Shown: piece by piece, positions 45,623 to 54,597 of the stretch
How the letters are laid out: each line of letters begins with the position of its first letter
How positions within the stretch are numbered: the first letter of the stretch is position 1
Assembly: GCA_041675505.1 (NCBI GenBank)
Contig: JBAYTR010000003.1
Coordinates: 124,001-188,000, forward strand
DNA from: JAGPCK01 sp041675505
Lineage (GTDB): Bacteria; Bacteroidota; Bacteroidia; UKL13-3
DNA: 64,000 nt
Direction: 5' to 3'
Position numbers and translations under genes: made by a program
The notes under the pieces: model-generated
Seen by the model: only the letters and a program-made list of their open reading frames with translations
What the model was told of the DNA's origin: nothing
Databases searched by the model: none

Positions 45623-46569
45623 GGCAACACCGTGTTTTGTTCAGCAATGCAAAACCCGTTTTGTTTTACAGTTTTTTGTGCATTCATATCCCACAGCAAA
45701 GGATTGGTGTGGTTAAAATGAATAAAGCAGATTCTTTTTTTATCACTTGCAGAAAGTGATTGAAAAAGCTGCATGCTTTCTTCTACAAAAGGATGAGGGA
45801 TGTCGCGCATATCTCTTCCGGGTAACTCACCGTTGCGGTAAAATGTGCCATCAATTATCACGTGGTCGTATTGTGTTAAAACAGCCAGTAAAGCTGTAAC
45901 GCTGTCTTTGCCGGGATAAACCTTAAGCGGATAATCCCATTTTTCCCACTTGTCTATATCAGGAATGAACAATGCTTTTTTGTTATTGTAGTTAATGTGG
46001 AACCCCACAGTCTCACTGTATTCATCTCGGTGTGGCACGCGTATGGCTTGTATGCTGATGCGTGGGTTAAGTTGAATAAATGTATTGTTCTCTAAGGTTG
46101 TCAGGACAATATTTTTCTGTGTTACCAGTTGGCTCCATGGTCCGTTTGTGCTCAGATAAGCTGTCATTCGGGGCATGGCAAATACCGGAATTTCTTTGGT
46201 GCCCATTACTTCCTTACCCAGTTGCATTAATCCGCCATAATGGCCAATGTGCGCATGGGTAAGAAAAATGCCCGAAGGCAAATGAGTGCTGTCTTTTAAG
46301 TGCAACCGCAACAAACGTAGTTGTTCACCAAAATCAGGTGTGGCATCAAACAGCCAGCTTTTTTTCTCTATGGGGTCAATGAGTGCCAGGCAGGTAACTA
46401 ACTTTTTTTTCTCTTCACCGGCATATACTTTTTTACAACAGGCTTTTGCACAACCCGCCTGCGGATAGCCACCGTCCTGTGCTGTGCCCAATACCAGTAT
46501 GTAGGCCTGTTGTGCCTTTGCAAATGATGTAAGCAACAGTATAAAACACAGTATACTTAACCAACGCAT
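45619..46569 (-). CDS. exported PqqB-like MBL-fold hydrolase
   Basis: 316 residues with a signal peptide (MRWLSILCFILLLTSFAKAQ). The fold resembles PqqB: LVLGTAQDGGYPQAGC near residue 25, followed by a Cys cluster (AKACCKK). The metal motif is THAHIGHYGGL, so the usual Asp of HxHxDH is Gly; further His occur at VPHRDEYSETVGFHI, and DGTFYRNGELPGR and FIHFNHTNPL follow. No pqqC, pqqD or pqqE and no PQQ dehydrogenase is nearby, so a role in PQQ synthesis is unlikely. It is better described as a periplasmic hydrolase of the PqqB-like subgroup. It starts one base before the end of the DUF6427 gene and converges on polA. Confidence 0.85.
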   Translation of the reverse strand: MRWLSILCFILLLTSFAKAQQAYILVLGTAQDGGYPQAGCAKACCKKVYAGEEKKKLVTCLALIDPIEKKSWLFDATPDFGEQLRLLRLHLKDSTHLPSGIFLTHAHIGHYGGLMQLGKEVMGTKEIPVFAMPRMTAYLSTNGPWSQLVTQKNIVLTTLENNTFIQLNPRISIQAIRVPHRDEYSETVGFHINYNNKKALFIPDIDKWEKWDYPLKVYPGKDSVTALLAVLTQYDHVIIDGTFYRNGELPGRDMRDIPHPFVEESMQLFQSLSASDKKRICFIHFNHTNPLLWDMNAQKTVKQNGFCIAEQNTVLP

Positions 46570-47565
46570 CTATTTGATAATTTGTAAAACTATAATTAGA
46601 ATGGCCAGCGCTCCAAAGATAATTTCTTTAATGGCGTCTCCTTTTTTTCGCTCCAGCAAAAAGTAATAAGAAAGAATAATGCCCAGCGGTATGCTGATGT
46701 AAGGTAGACTGTAAACAAAACTGGGTTTCGAGAAAAAGGCTGAGCCCACAGAAAAAAACAACATTACCAAAACCACATTTTGAATTTTTCGAGTTTTTAC
46801 GTTGTTCCTTCCGATGTCATTCTGGTACATAAAAAAGGCAACAACACTTAAAGGTAAAGCAATGATAAGCGGTGTAATATTCTCGTAGCTGAATTGTATG
46901 GCATTAATGTTTGTTGCAGTGTTCACAATAAAAAAACCGTTTTTAACTGTTTCCACGTCACCCTTAAGGAAGTAAATAACTGCGAGAACATAAAGGGGGA
47001 TAAACAAGCCGCAGGCAGAAAGTACTACCTCGCGTAGCTTAAAAGGCCTGATGGATGCTACACTATATACCACAAAGGGCAAAAACATTAATGCATCAAA
47101 ACTGAACAAAGCGGCAATTCCGGTAAATATTCCTGCATCAATAATTTTGGTTACCGCATTCTCATTATCATACAGGCTGAATAGTTTGTCCAACACCACA
47201 ATCAGAAAAAATGCAGCCAGCAGTTGAGAAGAGTGGCCCAGCATTGCAGGGTAAAGACTGTTGACCAGCACATAAAAAAGTGCAGGCAGGTAAGAGTTTT
47301 TGAAGAAAAAATTATGCTTTATCAGGATATAGTTCAGGTATAGTGCTTCAATAAGAAGTAATACCAGCGAGAACAGGTTGTAAAAAATCTGCGGATTACT
47401 TAATTTGCTATTCAGCCATTCATCGAGGTTGTTACTTAGCGGTGCAGACAACCAAATGCCATTGGCAGGTGAGTTGCCCAAAAAGATGGAGCCACGCAGA
47501 ATAAATACCATAATCAGCAATAAAATGAGATTGAGCGGCTGGTTATTACGGAATATTCTGATCAC
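46570..47565 (-). CDS. DUF6427 family polytopic membrane protein
   Basis: 331 residues with about nine to ten hydrophobic segments spread over the whole length and only short loops. The N-terminus (MIRIFRNNQPLNLILLLIM) and PLYVLAVIYFLKG fit the DUF6427 family, found in Bacteroidota and without assigned function. RPFKLREVVLSACG in the centre is the most polar conserved-looking loop. It directly abuts the MBL gene and follows the next upstream gene by two bases, forming a three-gene run 49043-45619 on the minus strand. Confidence 0.78.
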   Translation of the reverse strand: MIRIFRNNQPLNLILLLIMVFILRGSIFLGNSPANGIWLSAPLSNNLDEWLNSKLSNPQIFYNLFSLVLLLIEALYLNYILIKHNFFFKNSYLPALFYVLVNSLYPAMLGHSSQLLAAFFLIVVLDKLFSLYDNENAVTKIIDAGIFTGIAALFSFDALMFLPFVVYSVASIRPFKLREVVLSACGLFIPLYVLAVIYFLKGDVETVKNGFFIVNTATNINAIQFSYENITPLIIALPLSVVAFFMYQNDIGRNNVKTRKIQNVVLVMLFFSVGSAFFSKPSFVYSLPYISIPLGIILSYYFLLERKKGDAIKEIIFGALAILIIVLQIIK

Positions 47566-47567
47566 TT

Positions 47568-49043
47568 CTAAAAGCTTATTTTAAGTAGTGAAAACTGTTT
47601 ATCTTTATTAGCAGAAAGTAAAAGTGTATTGTATGACACGAGCTTGCCTTCTGAAGGGACAATAAGGGCGTATGTGTTTTTGGAGTTTAATAACGTATTT
47701 TTTTCTCTTTGCCCCAGATTGTTTATAGTTACATCTACCACATCGGCATTGCCACGTGAGTTATCATTGTACAGAAAGTGCATTTTGTCTTTCACTGCAA
47801 TCATGCTGAAGCTGGAAAAATACCCTTCATCATTCATGGATGATTGTTTTTTGCGTATAACTTCAAACCATTCACTTTTGCCATCAGGGTCTAATGAAAT
47901 TACCATAATGTCATCATAGTTGTATACGCTGCGGTAGGAGTATTGGGGTACACCGTTTACATAATAGGTGTAGGTTTGCTGTGTAGTGTATACGTTTTCA
48001 CCTACCATCACCATTCCTCCGTCACTGCGCAATATCAGCTTACTCATTTGTATGTTCGATAACTCAGGCCGCTTAGTTGCTTCGCGTTCCCCAACCATTT
48101 TAGATACTACACCTTTATCCAGTTCCTGAAATTTGTGAAAGAATACTGTACCACTGTCAATGCTTATATTGTACAAAAAGGTGCCGCCTACATAGTCTTC
48201 ATTCGTAGAAGAATAATACCCGCATATGGTGAGGCATTTTTTAATATAATTAATGCCGAAGCTAAAATCGTTGACGTAATAATTGCCCTCGTTGAGTTTG
48301 TATTTGGTTAATTTATCTGCATCCTTGAAATAAGCATACATCGAGTGTTCCTTGCGCTCAGGTGTATTTTTCTTTTTGGTGGTGTTGGTAAATGAAGTGG
48401 AAAAGTACACATTGCCATAATCATCAATCTGCAATTCTTTGTAACGCAGATTTTCGTAATTGTATTCCAAATCAAATTTTCGGGTGAGTACTTGTTGTTG
48501 CTGAGGGTTAAAAACAGTGATAACCAAAACCGATTGGTTGTTGCTGCCGTATTCTGTGTGTGAGGCTACCAGTAAACTTTTATTGGTACTGGGCACAACG
48601 GTAAAGTCCCCTATATCGTTGCCTGATTTTTTGGGTGTTTCATCTATTTTTACCCAAGTGGTTCCTGCAATTCCGTTCTCATCCACTTTGGTACTCAGCA
48701 GTTCTATTTTATTGGTTTGTTGGTTCTCCATGCTTTTTAATAAAAGCAAACCGCCCTCATACAAAACAATATTCTCAAAACGGCTTTTATTTCCGATTAA
48801 CAATTCCCGACTAAAATCAATAGTAAGTGAACCTTTGTACCGCTCCAGAAAAACGTCTTTTGAAAAATCTTTGTTTCTGCATCTCAGTACATAATATCCT
48901 GTGCTGTTGGCTCCCAGTATGCGGGTGTAATTAGTGCGACCCCGTTGTTTTTGTGGTGACGACCATTCAATAGTTTGTGAGGCTGCATGTAAACATTGCA
49001 GACAGAGCATCAACACAAGTACAGCATATTTGGCTTGGCGCAT
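47568..49043 (-). CDS. exported protein, unknown function
   Basis: 491 residues from the ATG at 49043 (an in-frame TTG lies 15 nt upstream). A signal peptide (MRQAKYAVLVLMLCLQCLHAAS) is clear. The mature part is a string of short strands with regular spacing and no T9SS signal. Segments such as YYVLRCRNKDF, LLVASHTEYGSNNQSVLVI, GNVYFSTSFTN and GGMVMVGENVYT suggest a beta-propeller. Periplasmic location is inferred. It is the first gene of the run with DUF6427 and the MBL gene, and is divergent from hflX (85 bases between starts). Confidence 0.7.
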   Translation of the reverse strand: MRQAKYAVLVLMLCLQCLHAASQTIEWSSPQKQRGRTNYTRILGANSTGYYVLRCRNKDFSKDVFLERYKGSLTIDFSRELLIGNKSRFENIVLYEGGLLLLKSMENQQTNKIELLSTKVDENGIAGTTWVKIDETPKKSGNDIGDFTVVPSTNKSLLVASHTEYGSNNQSVLVITVFNPQQQQVLTRKFDLEYNYENLRYKELQIDDYGNVYFSTSFTNTTKKKNTPERKEHSMYAYFKDADKLTKYKLNEGNYYVNDFSFGINYIKKCLTICGYYSSTNEDYVGGTFLYNISIDSGTVFFHKFQELDKGVVSKMVGEREATKRPELSNIQMSKLILRSDGGMVMVGENVYTTQQTYTYYVNGVPQYSYRSVYNYDDIMVISLDPDGKSEWFEVIRKKQSSMNDEGYFSSFSMIAVKDKMHFLYNDNSRGNADVVDVTINNLGQREKNTLLNSKNTYALIVPSEGKLVSYNTLLLSANKDKQFSLLKISF

Positions 49044-49128
49044 AAATGGAATGTTCAAAAATAAAGTTAATTCTGCTTCGAATGATGATACACAAGCAGT
49101 TTTTAACGAAATTTGAAGGAATAATTAC

Positions 49129-50349
49129 ATGGCAGGAAAAAATAAAGAAGGATATTCAACACACAGGGAGCAGGAGACGGCTGTTCTGGTTGGGGTAATT
49201 ACCCCGTTGCAAAATGCTGAACAGTCAAAAGAATACCTGGATGAGCTGGCCTTTTTGGCGCATACTGCCAGTGCTGTTACCAAAAAGACATTCACACAGC
49301 GTTTACAATATGCCAACCCACGTACGTTTATAGGTGAAGGAAAGTTAAATGAGATTGAAGCGTATGTGAAGGAACACAAAATTGACATGGTAGTTTTTGA
49401 TGATGAACTTTCACCGTCTCAACTTCGCAACCTGGAAAAGACACTCAATTGTAAACTGCTCGATCGCAGCAACCTTATACTTGATATTTTTGCCAAAAGG
49501 GCCCGGACTGCGCAAGCCAAAGCACAGGTACAACTGGCTCAGCTGCAATACCTGTTGCCACGCCTTACCCGAATGTGGACCCACTTGCAGAAACAAAAAG
49601 GGGGTATTGGTATGAAAGGGCCGGGAGAAACAGAAATAGAAACCGACCGCAGGATTATTCGTACCGATATTGCCAAGCTGCAGGAGAAGTTGAAGGAAAT
49701 TGACAAGCAAAACGAAACCCGCAGGAGAAACCGTGATGATAAAGTTCGCGTAGCCTTGGTGGGTTATACTAACGTAGGCAAATCAACCATTATGAATTTG
49801 TTGAGCAAAAGCGAGGTACTGGCGGAGAATAAATTATTTGCCACACTCGATTCAACCGTTAGAAAAGTGGTGATTAATCAGGTGCCTTTTTTACTTACTG
49901 ATACGGTAGGGTTTATTCGTAAACTTCCTCACCAGCTGATAGAGTGCTTTAAATCAACACTGGATGAGGTGCGTGAAGCAGATTTGTTACTTCATGTGGT
50001 GGATATCTCGCACCCCAACTTTGAAGAGCAGATGGAGGTGGTAAAAACCACACTTCAGGAAATTGGCGCACAGGAAAAACCCTCTGTGCTAATCTTTAAT
50101 AAAATTGATGCACACCGTTTACAGGAGCAAATGCCGGTGGATGTTCAGGATGCTGAAGCAGATGAACAACCTAAAGAAACCCGCTTAGAGTTCTTGAAAA
50201 ATAGCTGGATGGCCCGTGCTCATTCTCCGGTTTTGTTCATTTCAGCCACCAATAAAACCAATCTGGAGGAGCTAAAAGAGGTCATTTTAAGGGAAATTAA
50301 AGCCGCCAGACCTGATTTGAACTTTGAAAATCAGACATTTACGCAATAG
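49129..50349 (+). CDS. hflX: GTPase HflX
   Basis: A ribosome-binding GTPase that splits stalled or heat-damaged 70S ribosomes. 406 residues. N-terminal HflX domain (about 1-190) with PRTFIGEGKLNEI, VVFDDELSPSQLRNLE, LLDRSNLILDIFAKRA and the glycine-rich KGGIGMKGPGETEIETDRR. The G domain follows: G1 GYTNVGKST near residue 213, G3 DTVGFIRKLPHQLIE, G4 FNKID. An insertion of acidic sequence lies near 340-360 after NKID. Start is the ATG at 49129. Confidence 0.96.
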   Translation: MAGKNKEGYSTHREQETAVLVGVITPLQNAEQSKEYLDELAFLAHTASAVTKKTFTQRLQYANPRTFIGEGKLNEIEAYVKEHKIDMVVFDDELSPSQLRNLEKTLNCKLLDRSNLILDIFAKRARTAQAKAQVQLAQLQYLLPRLTRMWTHLQKQKGGIGMKGPGETEIETDRRIIRTDIAKLQEKLKEIDKQNETRRRNRDDKVRVALVGYTNVGKSTIMNLLSKSEVLAENKLFATLDSTVRKVVINQVPFLLTDTVGFIRKLPHQLIECFKSTLDEVREADLLLHVVDISHPNFEEQMEVVKTTLQEIGAQEKPSVLIFNKIDAHRLQEQMPVDVQDAEADEQPKETRLEFLKNSWMARAHSPVLFISATNKTNLEELKEVILREIKAARPDLNFENQTFTQ

Positions 50350-50415
50350 CCCCTCAGCATCATTTTTGTTTTTCCCGTTTTTTTGTATAATTTTAACGTT
50401 CTAAAAACAAACAGT

Positions 50416-50802
50416 ATGCGTGCCCAGCAAAAACATATTACTGAACTGCATACCGAGCATCTTGATTGGTTAAAACAATTGCAGTTTTACAAAGATGATG
50501 TCGGTATATTGGAAAAACGTTTGGAAGAAGTGGCTATTAAGAACACAGGCTACGAAACGCGGGCTCATGTCGAAAGGTTTCAAAACCAGTTCATTCGTCA
50601 GAATGAAGTGATGGATGAAATGCGGCACAACATTAAACAACATGAGAACCACATTCAAGCGATGGTAAAAGCCAATCCTGTGGCTACCGATCGTAAGCTT
50701 GTACTTGACCACACTGAACTAAGGCAGGAGTTTCATCGCTTTGTGGAATTGTATGACCAAATGCGGGAAGACTTTAAGCACTTTCTGTCCAGAGCTTTTT
50801 AA
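50416..50802 (+). CDS. small coiled-coil protein, unknown function
   Basis: 128 residues from the ATG at 50416 (an in-frame TTG at 50383 would add 11 residues). Nearly all helical by composition, with heptad-like hydrophobic spacing from HITELHTEHLDWLKQLQ through to the end; no Cys and no signal peptide. Resembles unnamed cytoplasmic coiled-coil proteins of Bacteroidota. It lies 66 nt downstream of hflX on the same strand and overlaps the convergent hydrolase gene by four bases. Confidence 0.75.
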   Translation: MRAQQKHITELHTEHLDWLKQLQFYKDDVGILEKRLEEVAIKNTGYETRAHVERFQNQFIRQNEVMDEMRHNIKQHENHIQAMVKANPVATDRKLVLDHTELRQEFHRFVELYDQMREDFKHFLSRAF

Positions 50803-51632
50803 ATTCGCTCTGTACAAAAGGTAACAAAACTGTTCAGTGCCCGGGCTGTTTCTTCTGTGCTTTCAATCATACCCATGTGGCCTATGTTCCGCATGAAGTG
50901 AACCATGCTTATTTTAGGGTAGGTAGCTTGTTTAAAGGCAACAGCATAATTAAATACCGGATCTTTTTCGCCCACAATAAATTGAACAGGTACATTCAGT
51001 CGCTCTAAAACGTATGAACGATCGGGCCTGTTTTTCATGGCTTTCACAGCCGCTATTAATCCTTCTGCAGTGCAATCATCTGCCCACTTAATTAAAGTCT
51101 CAATTTCAGGAGTGTTGGTGTAGTCGGGTGCAAACGGCCCGGGTACAAATGCTTGTGTAAATGCCTGTGCTCCGTTTTCTGCTATAAAATTTATTACCTG
51201 ATCTCTTTTAGCCTTACGTTCATCATCATCAGCATAGCTACTGGAATGCACCAGACTTAAACCGCTGATGCGTTCAGGGTATAAATCAGCCATAGCTAAA
51301 GCCACGTAACCGCCCATGGAGTGACCGGCTACCAAACAACGCGAAATGTTTTGTTGGTCCAGCACAGCAATCATCGCTTCAGCATAATCTTCCATTGAAG
51401 TGGTATCACCTGCAATAGTTGAATTGCCCACACCGGGCATATCAGGCAAAATGAGGGTAACATTTTTGAGCAGGGGCACCAGTTTGTACCACAACCTTCT
51501 GTCAAACGGAAAACCGTGAATTAAAAGAAGGGCCGTATCACCGTTTCCGGCAGTTTCATAAAAAACAGAACCGAGTTTTGAGGACTCGGTTCTGTGTGAG
51601 GTGTAACTGAAAATATGTTCTTCGCTACCCAA
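50799..51632 (-). CDS. alpha/beta hydrolase, TTG start, terminator inside 5' coding region
   Basis: 277 residues of the alpha/beta-hydrolase fold. Oxyanion region LLLIHGFPFDRRLW near residue 35, nucleophile elbow VAGHSMGGYVAL near 103, acid in VGEKDPVF near 222, His in NIGHMGMIE near 250. The catalytic triad is complete; substrate unknown (esterase or BioH-like). The only plausible start is TTG at 51632, five bases from the PpiD-like stop: no ATG or GTG is in frame before the fold begins. The first 25 codons also encode a 12-bp hairpin plus T-run, so the N-terminus predicted here may not be the real one. Confidence 0.85.
   Translation of the reverse strand: MGSEEHIFSYTSHRTESSKLGSVFYETAGNGDTALLLIHGFPFDRRLWYKLVPLLKNVTLILPDMPGVGNSTIAGDTTSMEDYAEAMIAVLDQQNISRCLVAGHSMGGYVALAMADLYPERISGLSLVHSSSYADDDERKAKRDQVINFIAENGAQAFTQAFVPGPFAPDYTNTPEIETLIKWADDCTAEGLIAAVKAMKNRPDRSYVLERLNVPVQFIVGEKDPVFNYAVAFKQATYPKISMVHFMRNIGHMGMIESTEETARALNSFVTFCTERI
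51560..51595 (-). terminator. intrinsic-terminator-like hairpin within the hydrolase 5' coding region
   Basis: Read on the minus strand, ACAGAACCGAGT, loop CCTCAAA, ACTCGGTTCTGT form a 12-bp perfect stem running into six T (51565-51560, the first one paired). It lies about 45 nt after the PpiD-like stop codon and would be its natural terminator, yet the hydrolase frame reads through it. Confidence 0.7.
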
Positions 51633-51636
51633 GAGA

Positions 51637-53748
51637 TTAATAAAAACGGTAACGGTTATCTTTAACTTCAGAAAGTTCTTTCATGGCATTAAAGGCCTCA
51701 AACTCACTGCGGGATTTTAACGGATTAATTAATTCATCCTTGAACACCTTCATATCTGTTGGCGCCTTTACATCATTTATTTTAGTAACCAGAATTACGT
51801 ACACACCGTTATCACCTTTAATAGGGGCTGATAGTGCATTGGCTTTCAAACCAAATGCTGTACCCAGTATACCGCGCTCCATACCAATGTATGGAATATT
51901 GGCATTTTCAAAAGTTTGATTAGCGGCATCATTGGCTACTGTTCCTAACTTAATGGCTATTGCAACCGGATCTTTTGTTTGCGCTAAGGCAGCAGTAATT
52001 TTCTCTGTGATGATTTCTGCTTTTTTGTCTTTAGTAGCGTCTTGTGTAACCTGAGTTTTTACATCGTCAAAACTGGCTTTGTCTTTTTCACGCATTTCTT
52101 TTAGCACAGCTACTACAAATTTATCACCGGCTTCAAACACTTCTGATACATCACCTCGTGAAGCCTCTTCACGGTAAGCCCAGCGAACTGCTTCTCTGGA
52201 ATTTTCAATACCGGGTAAAGTGCGGTCATTTTCTTTTATTGACTCAGCTAAACGTTTGGTGTAGTTATTAGCAGTAGAATTTTTGTCAAAGTCTTCAGCA
52301 GTGCGGCTGGCTGCTGCAAACTGCTGTGCTTTGTTGTAAGCTGCCTGTACAGTTTTGCTGCCGGCTTCAATCTTACGTTCCACAGTAACTACCTGTACTT
52401 TTCTGTTGCTTTTGTTTTCAGTTACCTTTACAATGTGTGGCCCGAACTGAGTTTTTACCACAAACATATCGCCTTTGTTTCCGCGCTTAACGGCATCATT
52501 AAATTCACCAACCATCTGGCCTTCTTGAAACCAACCTAAGTCACCGCCACGTTGAGCAGTACCGTCAGTTCCGTATTGTGCGGCCATAGCCTCAAAGCTG
52601 GCACCCTTGCGTATTTCAGCTAATACTTCGTTAGCTTTCTTAACCGCAGCGGCAGTATCGTTGTTTTCTACTTTGAACAAAATGTGGCTGGCTTTCATTT
52701 GGAAAGGACCATCAGCTTGTACTGCTGAAAGTTTGTAAATTTTGAATGAACCATTGTCACTTACAGGACCCACGGTTGTACCTTTTTCTGCATTAAACAG
52801 CAGGTCTTCAACAGATGGAGGTAATTGACCGCGGCCTTTGAACGTACTGTCGTATGGAGCATCGCTGTTCGAAGCAACAAAGGCTGAATCGTTGGTTGAG
52901 TTGCGGAAAAGTTCTACCTGGCTCTCTGCCCATTTCTGTGCATTGGCACTGTCTTCACCCGAAGGGAAAACATCAAACACCACAAATTCAAGTTTACGAC
53001 TGCGCTCTTTGTTTTTGTACTTGCTGATGTTTTTGTCAAAGTATTTTTTCAAATCATCATCGCTCAGTTGCACGGTTGAATCAGCAATGCTGGCGTAGTT
53101 TAATCCGGCAAATTTGATGTCAACGGTTTTGTTGCGTGACATGAATAACTCTTTTGCTTCAAGTGAGTTTACGTAAACTCCCCCCTTAATGAGGCTGTTG
53201 AATTTTTGTGTGAGGCGTTCTTTTTGAATGCCTTCTTCAAAAGCTAACCAACGCTTCATTTGTTCACCTTCCGGATCTTGTGAAATAGATTTGAGGAAAC
53301 TGATAACCATGGTACGGTCAAACTGGCCGTTTTGCTGGTTTACAAATATGGGAGCACTTTTGATGGATGGGTGAGGGTCTTTGCCCTGAACCATTTCAAA
53401 CAACTCATCGGTAGTAACATTGATGCCCAGTTTTTCATAGGCATCGTTCATTAATACTTCCTGCACCAATTGATTCCATGTTTGCTCACGGAGTGATTCC
53501 ATGGTATTGTTGTCAACGGTTTCAGTTTGTGAGTTGATTTTGTAGTTGGCTACATTTTCTTCCACGCGGGCTTCAAAATATTTTATAGATATTTTTTCGC
53601 CTTTTATCTCGCCCACATCAGTGGCACCGGCTGAACCAAAGTTTCCTCTGCTTTCCAGCAAACCCTGTATTACAAATAAGCCAAGGGCTACTCCCACAAA
53701 ACCGATTAACAATCCTGAACGGTTACGAATTCTTTCTAGTATCGACAT
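51637..53748 (-). CDS. PpiD/SurA-like peptidylprolyl isomerase, membrane-anchored
   Basis: 703 residues from the ATG at 53748 (MSILERIRNRSGLLIG), eight codons after the longest possible start. One N-terminal membrane helix (GLLIGFVGVALGLFVIQGLL) anchors a periplasmic chaperone. A SurA_N/PpiD chaperone region follows (about 35-250). A parvulin PPIC domain lies at about 345-440, recognised by MKASHILFKVEN, AAQYGTDGTAQRGGDLGWF and VVKTQFGPHIVKV. A second, degenerate parvulin-like segment occurs near 580-690 (AFGLKANALSAPIKGDNGVYVILV). This layout matches PpiD, which assists outer-membrane proteins leaving the Sec translocon. The hydrolase gene follows within five bases. Confidence 0.92.
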   Translation of the reverse strand: MSILERIRNRSGLLIGFVGVALGLFVIQGLLESRGNFGSAGATDVGEIKGEKISIKYFEARVEENVANYKINSQTETVDNNTMESLREQTWNQLVQEVLMNDAYEKLGINVTTDELFEMVQGKDPHPSIKSAPIFVNQQNGQFDRTMVISFLKSISQDPEGEQMKRWLAFEEGIQKERLTQKFNSLIKGGVYVNSLEAKELFMSRNKTVDIKFAGLNYASIADSTVQLSDDDLKKYFDKNISKYKNKERSRKLEFVVFDVFPSGEDSANAQKWAESQVELFRNSTNDSAFVASNSDAPYDSTFKGRGQLPPSVEDLLFNAEKGTTVGPVSDNGSFKIYKLSAVQADGPFQMKASHILFKVENNDTAAAVKKANEVLAEIRKGASFEAMAAQYGTDGTAQRGGDLGWFQEGQMVGEFNDAVKRGNKGDMFVVKTQFGPHIVKVTENKSNRKVQVVTVERKIEAGSKTVQAAYNKAQQFAAASRTAEDFDKNSTANNYTKRLAESIKENDRTLPGIENSREAVRWAYREEASRGDVSEVFEAGDKFVVAVLKEMREKDKASFDDVKTQVTQDATKDKKAEIITEKITAALAQTKDPVAIAIKLGTVANDAANQTFENANIPYIGMERGILGTAFGLKANALSAPIKGDNGVYVILVTKINDVKAPTDMKVFKDELINPLKSRSEFEAFNAMKELSEVKDNRYRFY

Positions 53749-53820
53749 AGTTGATTTTAAGTAAGACGGCAAAAATAAGGGGGACGCACCTTAAATTCAA
53801 CTCTTTTATCAATACTGCCG

Positions 53821-53828
53821 TATATTTG
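53821..53828 (+). promoter_or_regulatory. -7 box of the RsmI-like gene (near-leaderless)
   Basis: TATATTTG, a full match to TAnnTTTG, ending six bases before the ATG at 53834. The inferred transcript would have a leader of only a few bases. Confidence 0.55.
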
Positions 53829-53833
53829 GCCAC

Positions 53834-54553
53834 ATGACTGACTTACAGCCCACAAAAGGTAAATTATATCTGATTCCTAATACATTAGGTACAGAAGGAG
53901 CTTCAGATATGCTGGCTCCCTGGGTAAAACAGCAGGTGCACCACCTCCTGCATTTTGTGGCCGAGAACGAAAAAGCCGCGCGCGCCCTCATTAAAAACCT
54001 GCAATTGGCTGCACCTCAAAGCGAGTTGCATTTTGTTCTGCTCAACCAACACACTTCTTTGGAAGACAAACAGACTTTACTGAATGACACTTTGCAGGGC
54101 CATGATATGGGCCTTATTTCTGATGCAGGTTTGCCCTGCGTGGCCGACCCCGGTGCCGAGGCTGTTGCCCTTGCCCACCAACTGGGTATTGAAGTAGTTC
54201 CTTTGCACGGGCCCTCTTCACTTTTGCTGGCTCTAATGGCCTCAGGATTTAACGGACAAAGTTTCGCTTTTGTAGGCTACCTGCCCATTGAAAAGGCTGA
54301 ACGTGTTAAGCGCATTAAGGAATTGGAAAAAGAAGCGCTCACTAAAAAACAAACGCAGTTATTTATTGAAACGCCTTACCGCAACAACTCTTTGCTGGAA
54401 GACCTGCTTAAAAACCTGCAACCCGATACACAACTTTGTGTAGCAGCCAACCTCACGCAACCCAATCAATTTATTCGCAGCACAACCGTACAAAATTGGA
54501 AAACCAACCTGCCCGATTTGCACAAGCAACCGGCTGTGTTTGTGCTGGGGTAA
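53834..54553 (+). CDS. RsmI-like tetrapyrrole-methylase-fold SAM methyltransferase
   Basis: 239 residues. RsmI 2'-O-methylates C1402 of 16S rRNA. This is the shorter Bacteroidota form lacking the RsmI C-terminal domain. GKLYLIPNTLG at the start, MGLISDAGLPCVADPGAE near residue 95 (the SDAG.P...DPG signature), VPLHGPSSLLLALMASGF and FIETPYRNNSLLEDLL are the family motifs. The N-terminus departs from canonical RsmI (LVATPIGNL), so a different target is possible. A -7 box nearly touches the ATG. Confidence 0.88.
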   Translation: MTDLQPTKGKLYLIPNTLGTEGASDMLAPWVKQQVHHLLHFVAENEKAARALIKNLQLAAPQSELHFVLLNQHTSLEDKQTLLNDTLQGHDMGLISDAGLPCVADPGAEAVALAHQLGIEVVPLHGPSSLLLALMASGFNGQSFAFVGYLPIEKAERVKRIKELEKEALTKKQTQLFIETPYRNNSLLEDLLKNLQPDTQLCVAANLTQPNQFIRSTTVQNWKTNLPDLHKQPAVFVLG

Positions 54554-54597
54554 AATATTTATTTGCATAAAAAGCAAAAAACAGCGTATTTAGATGA

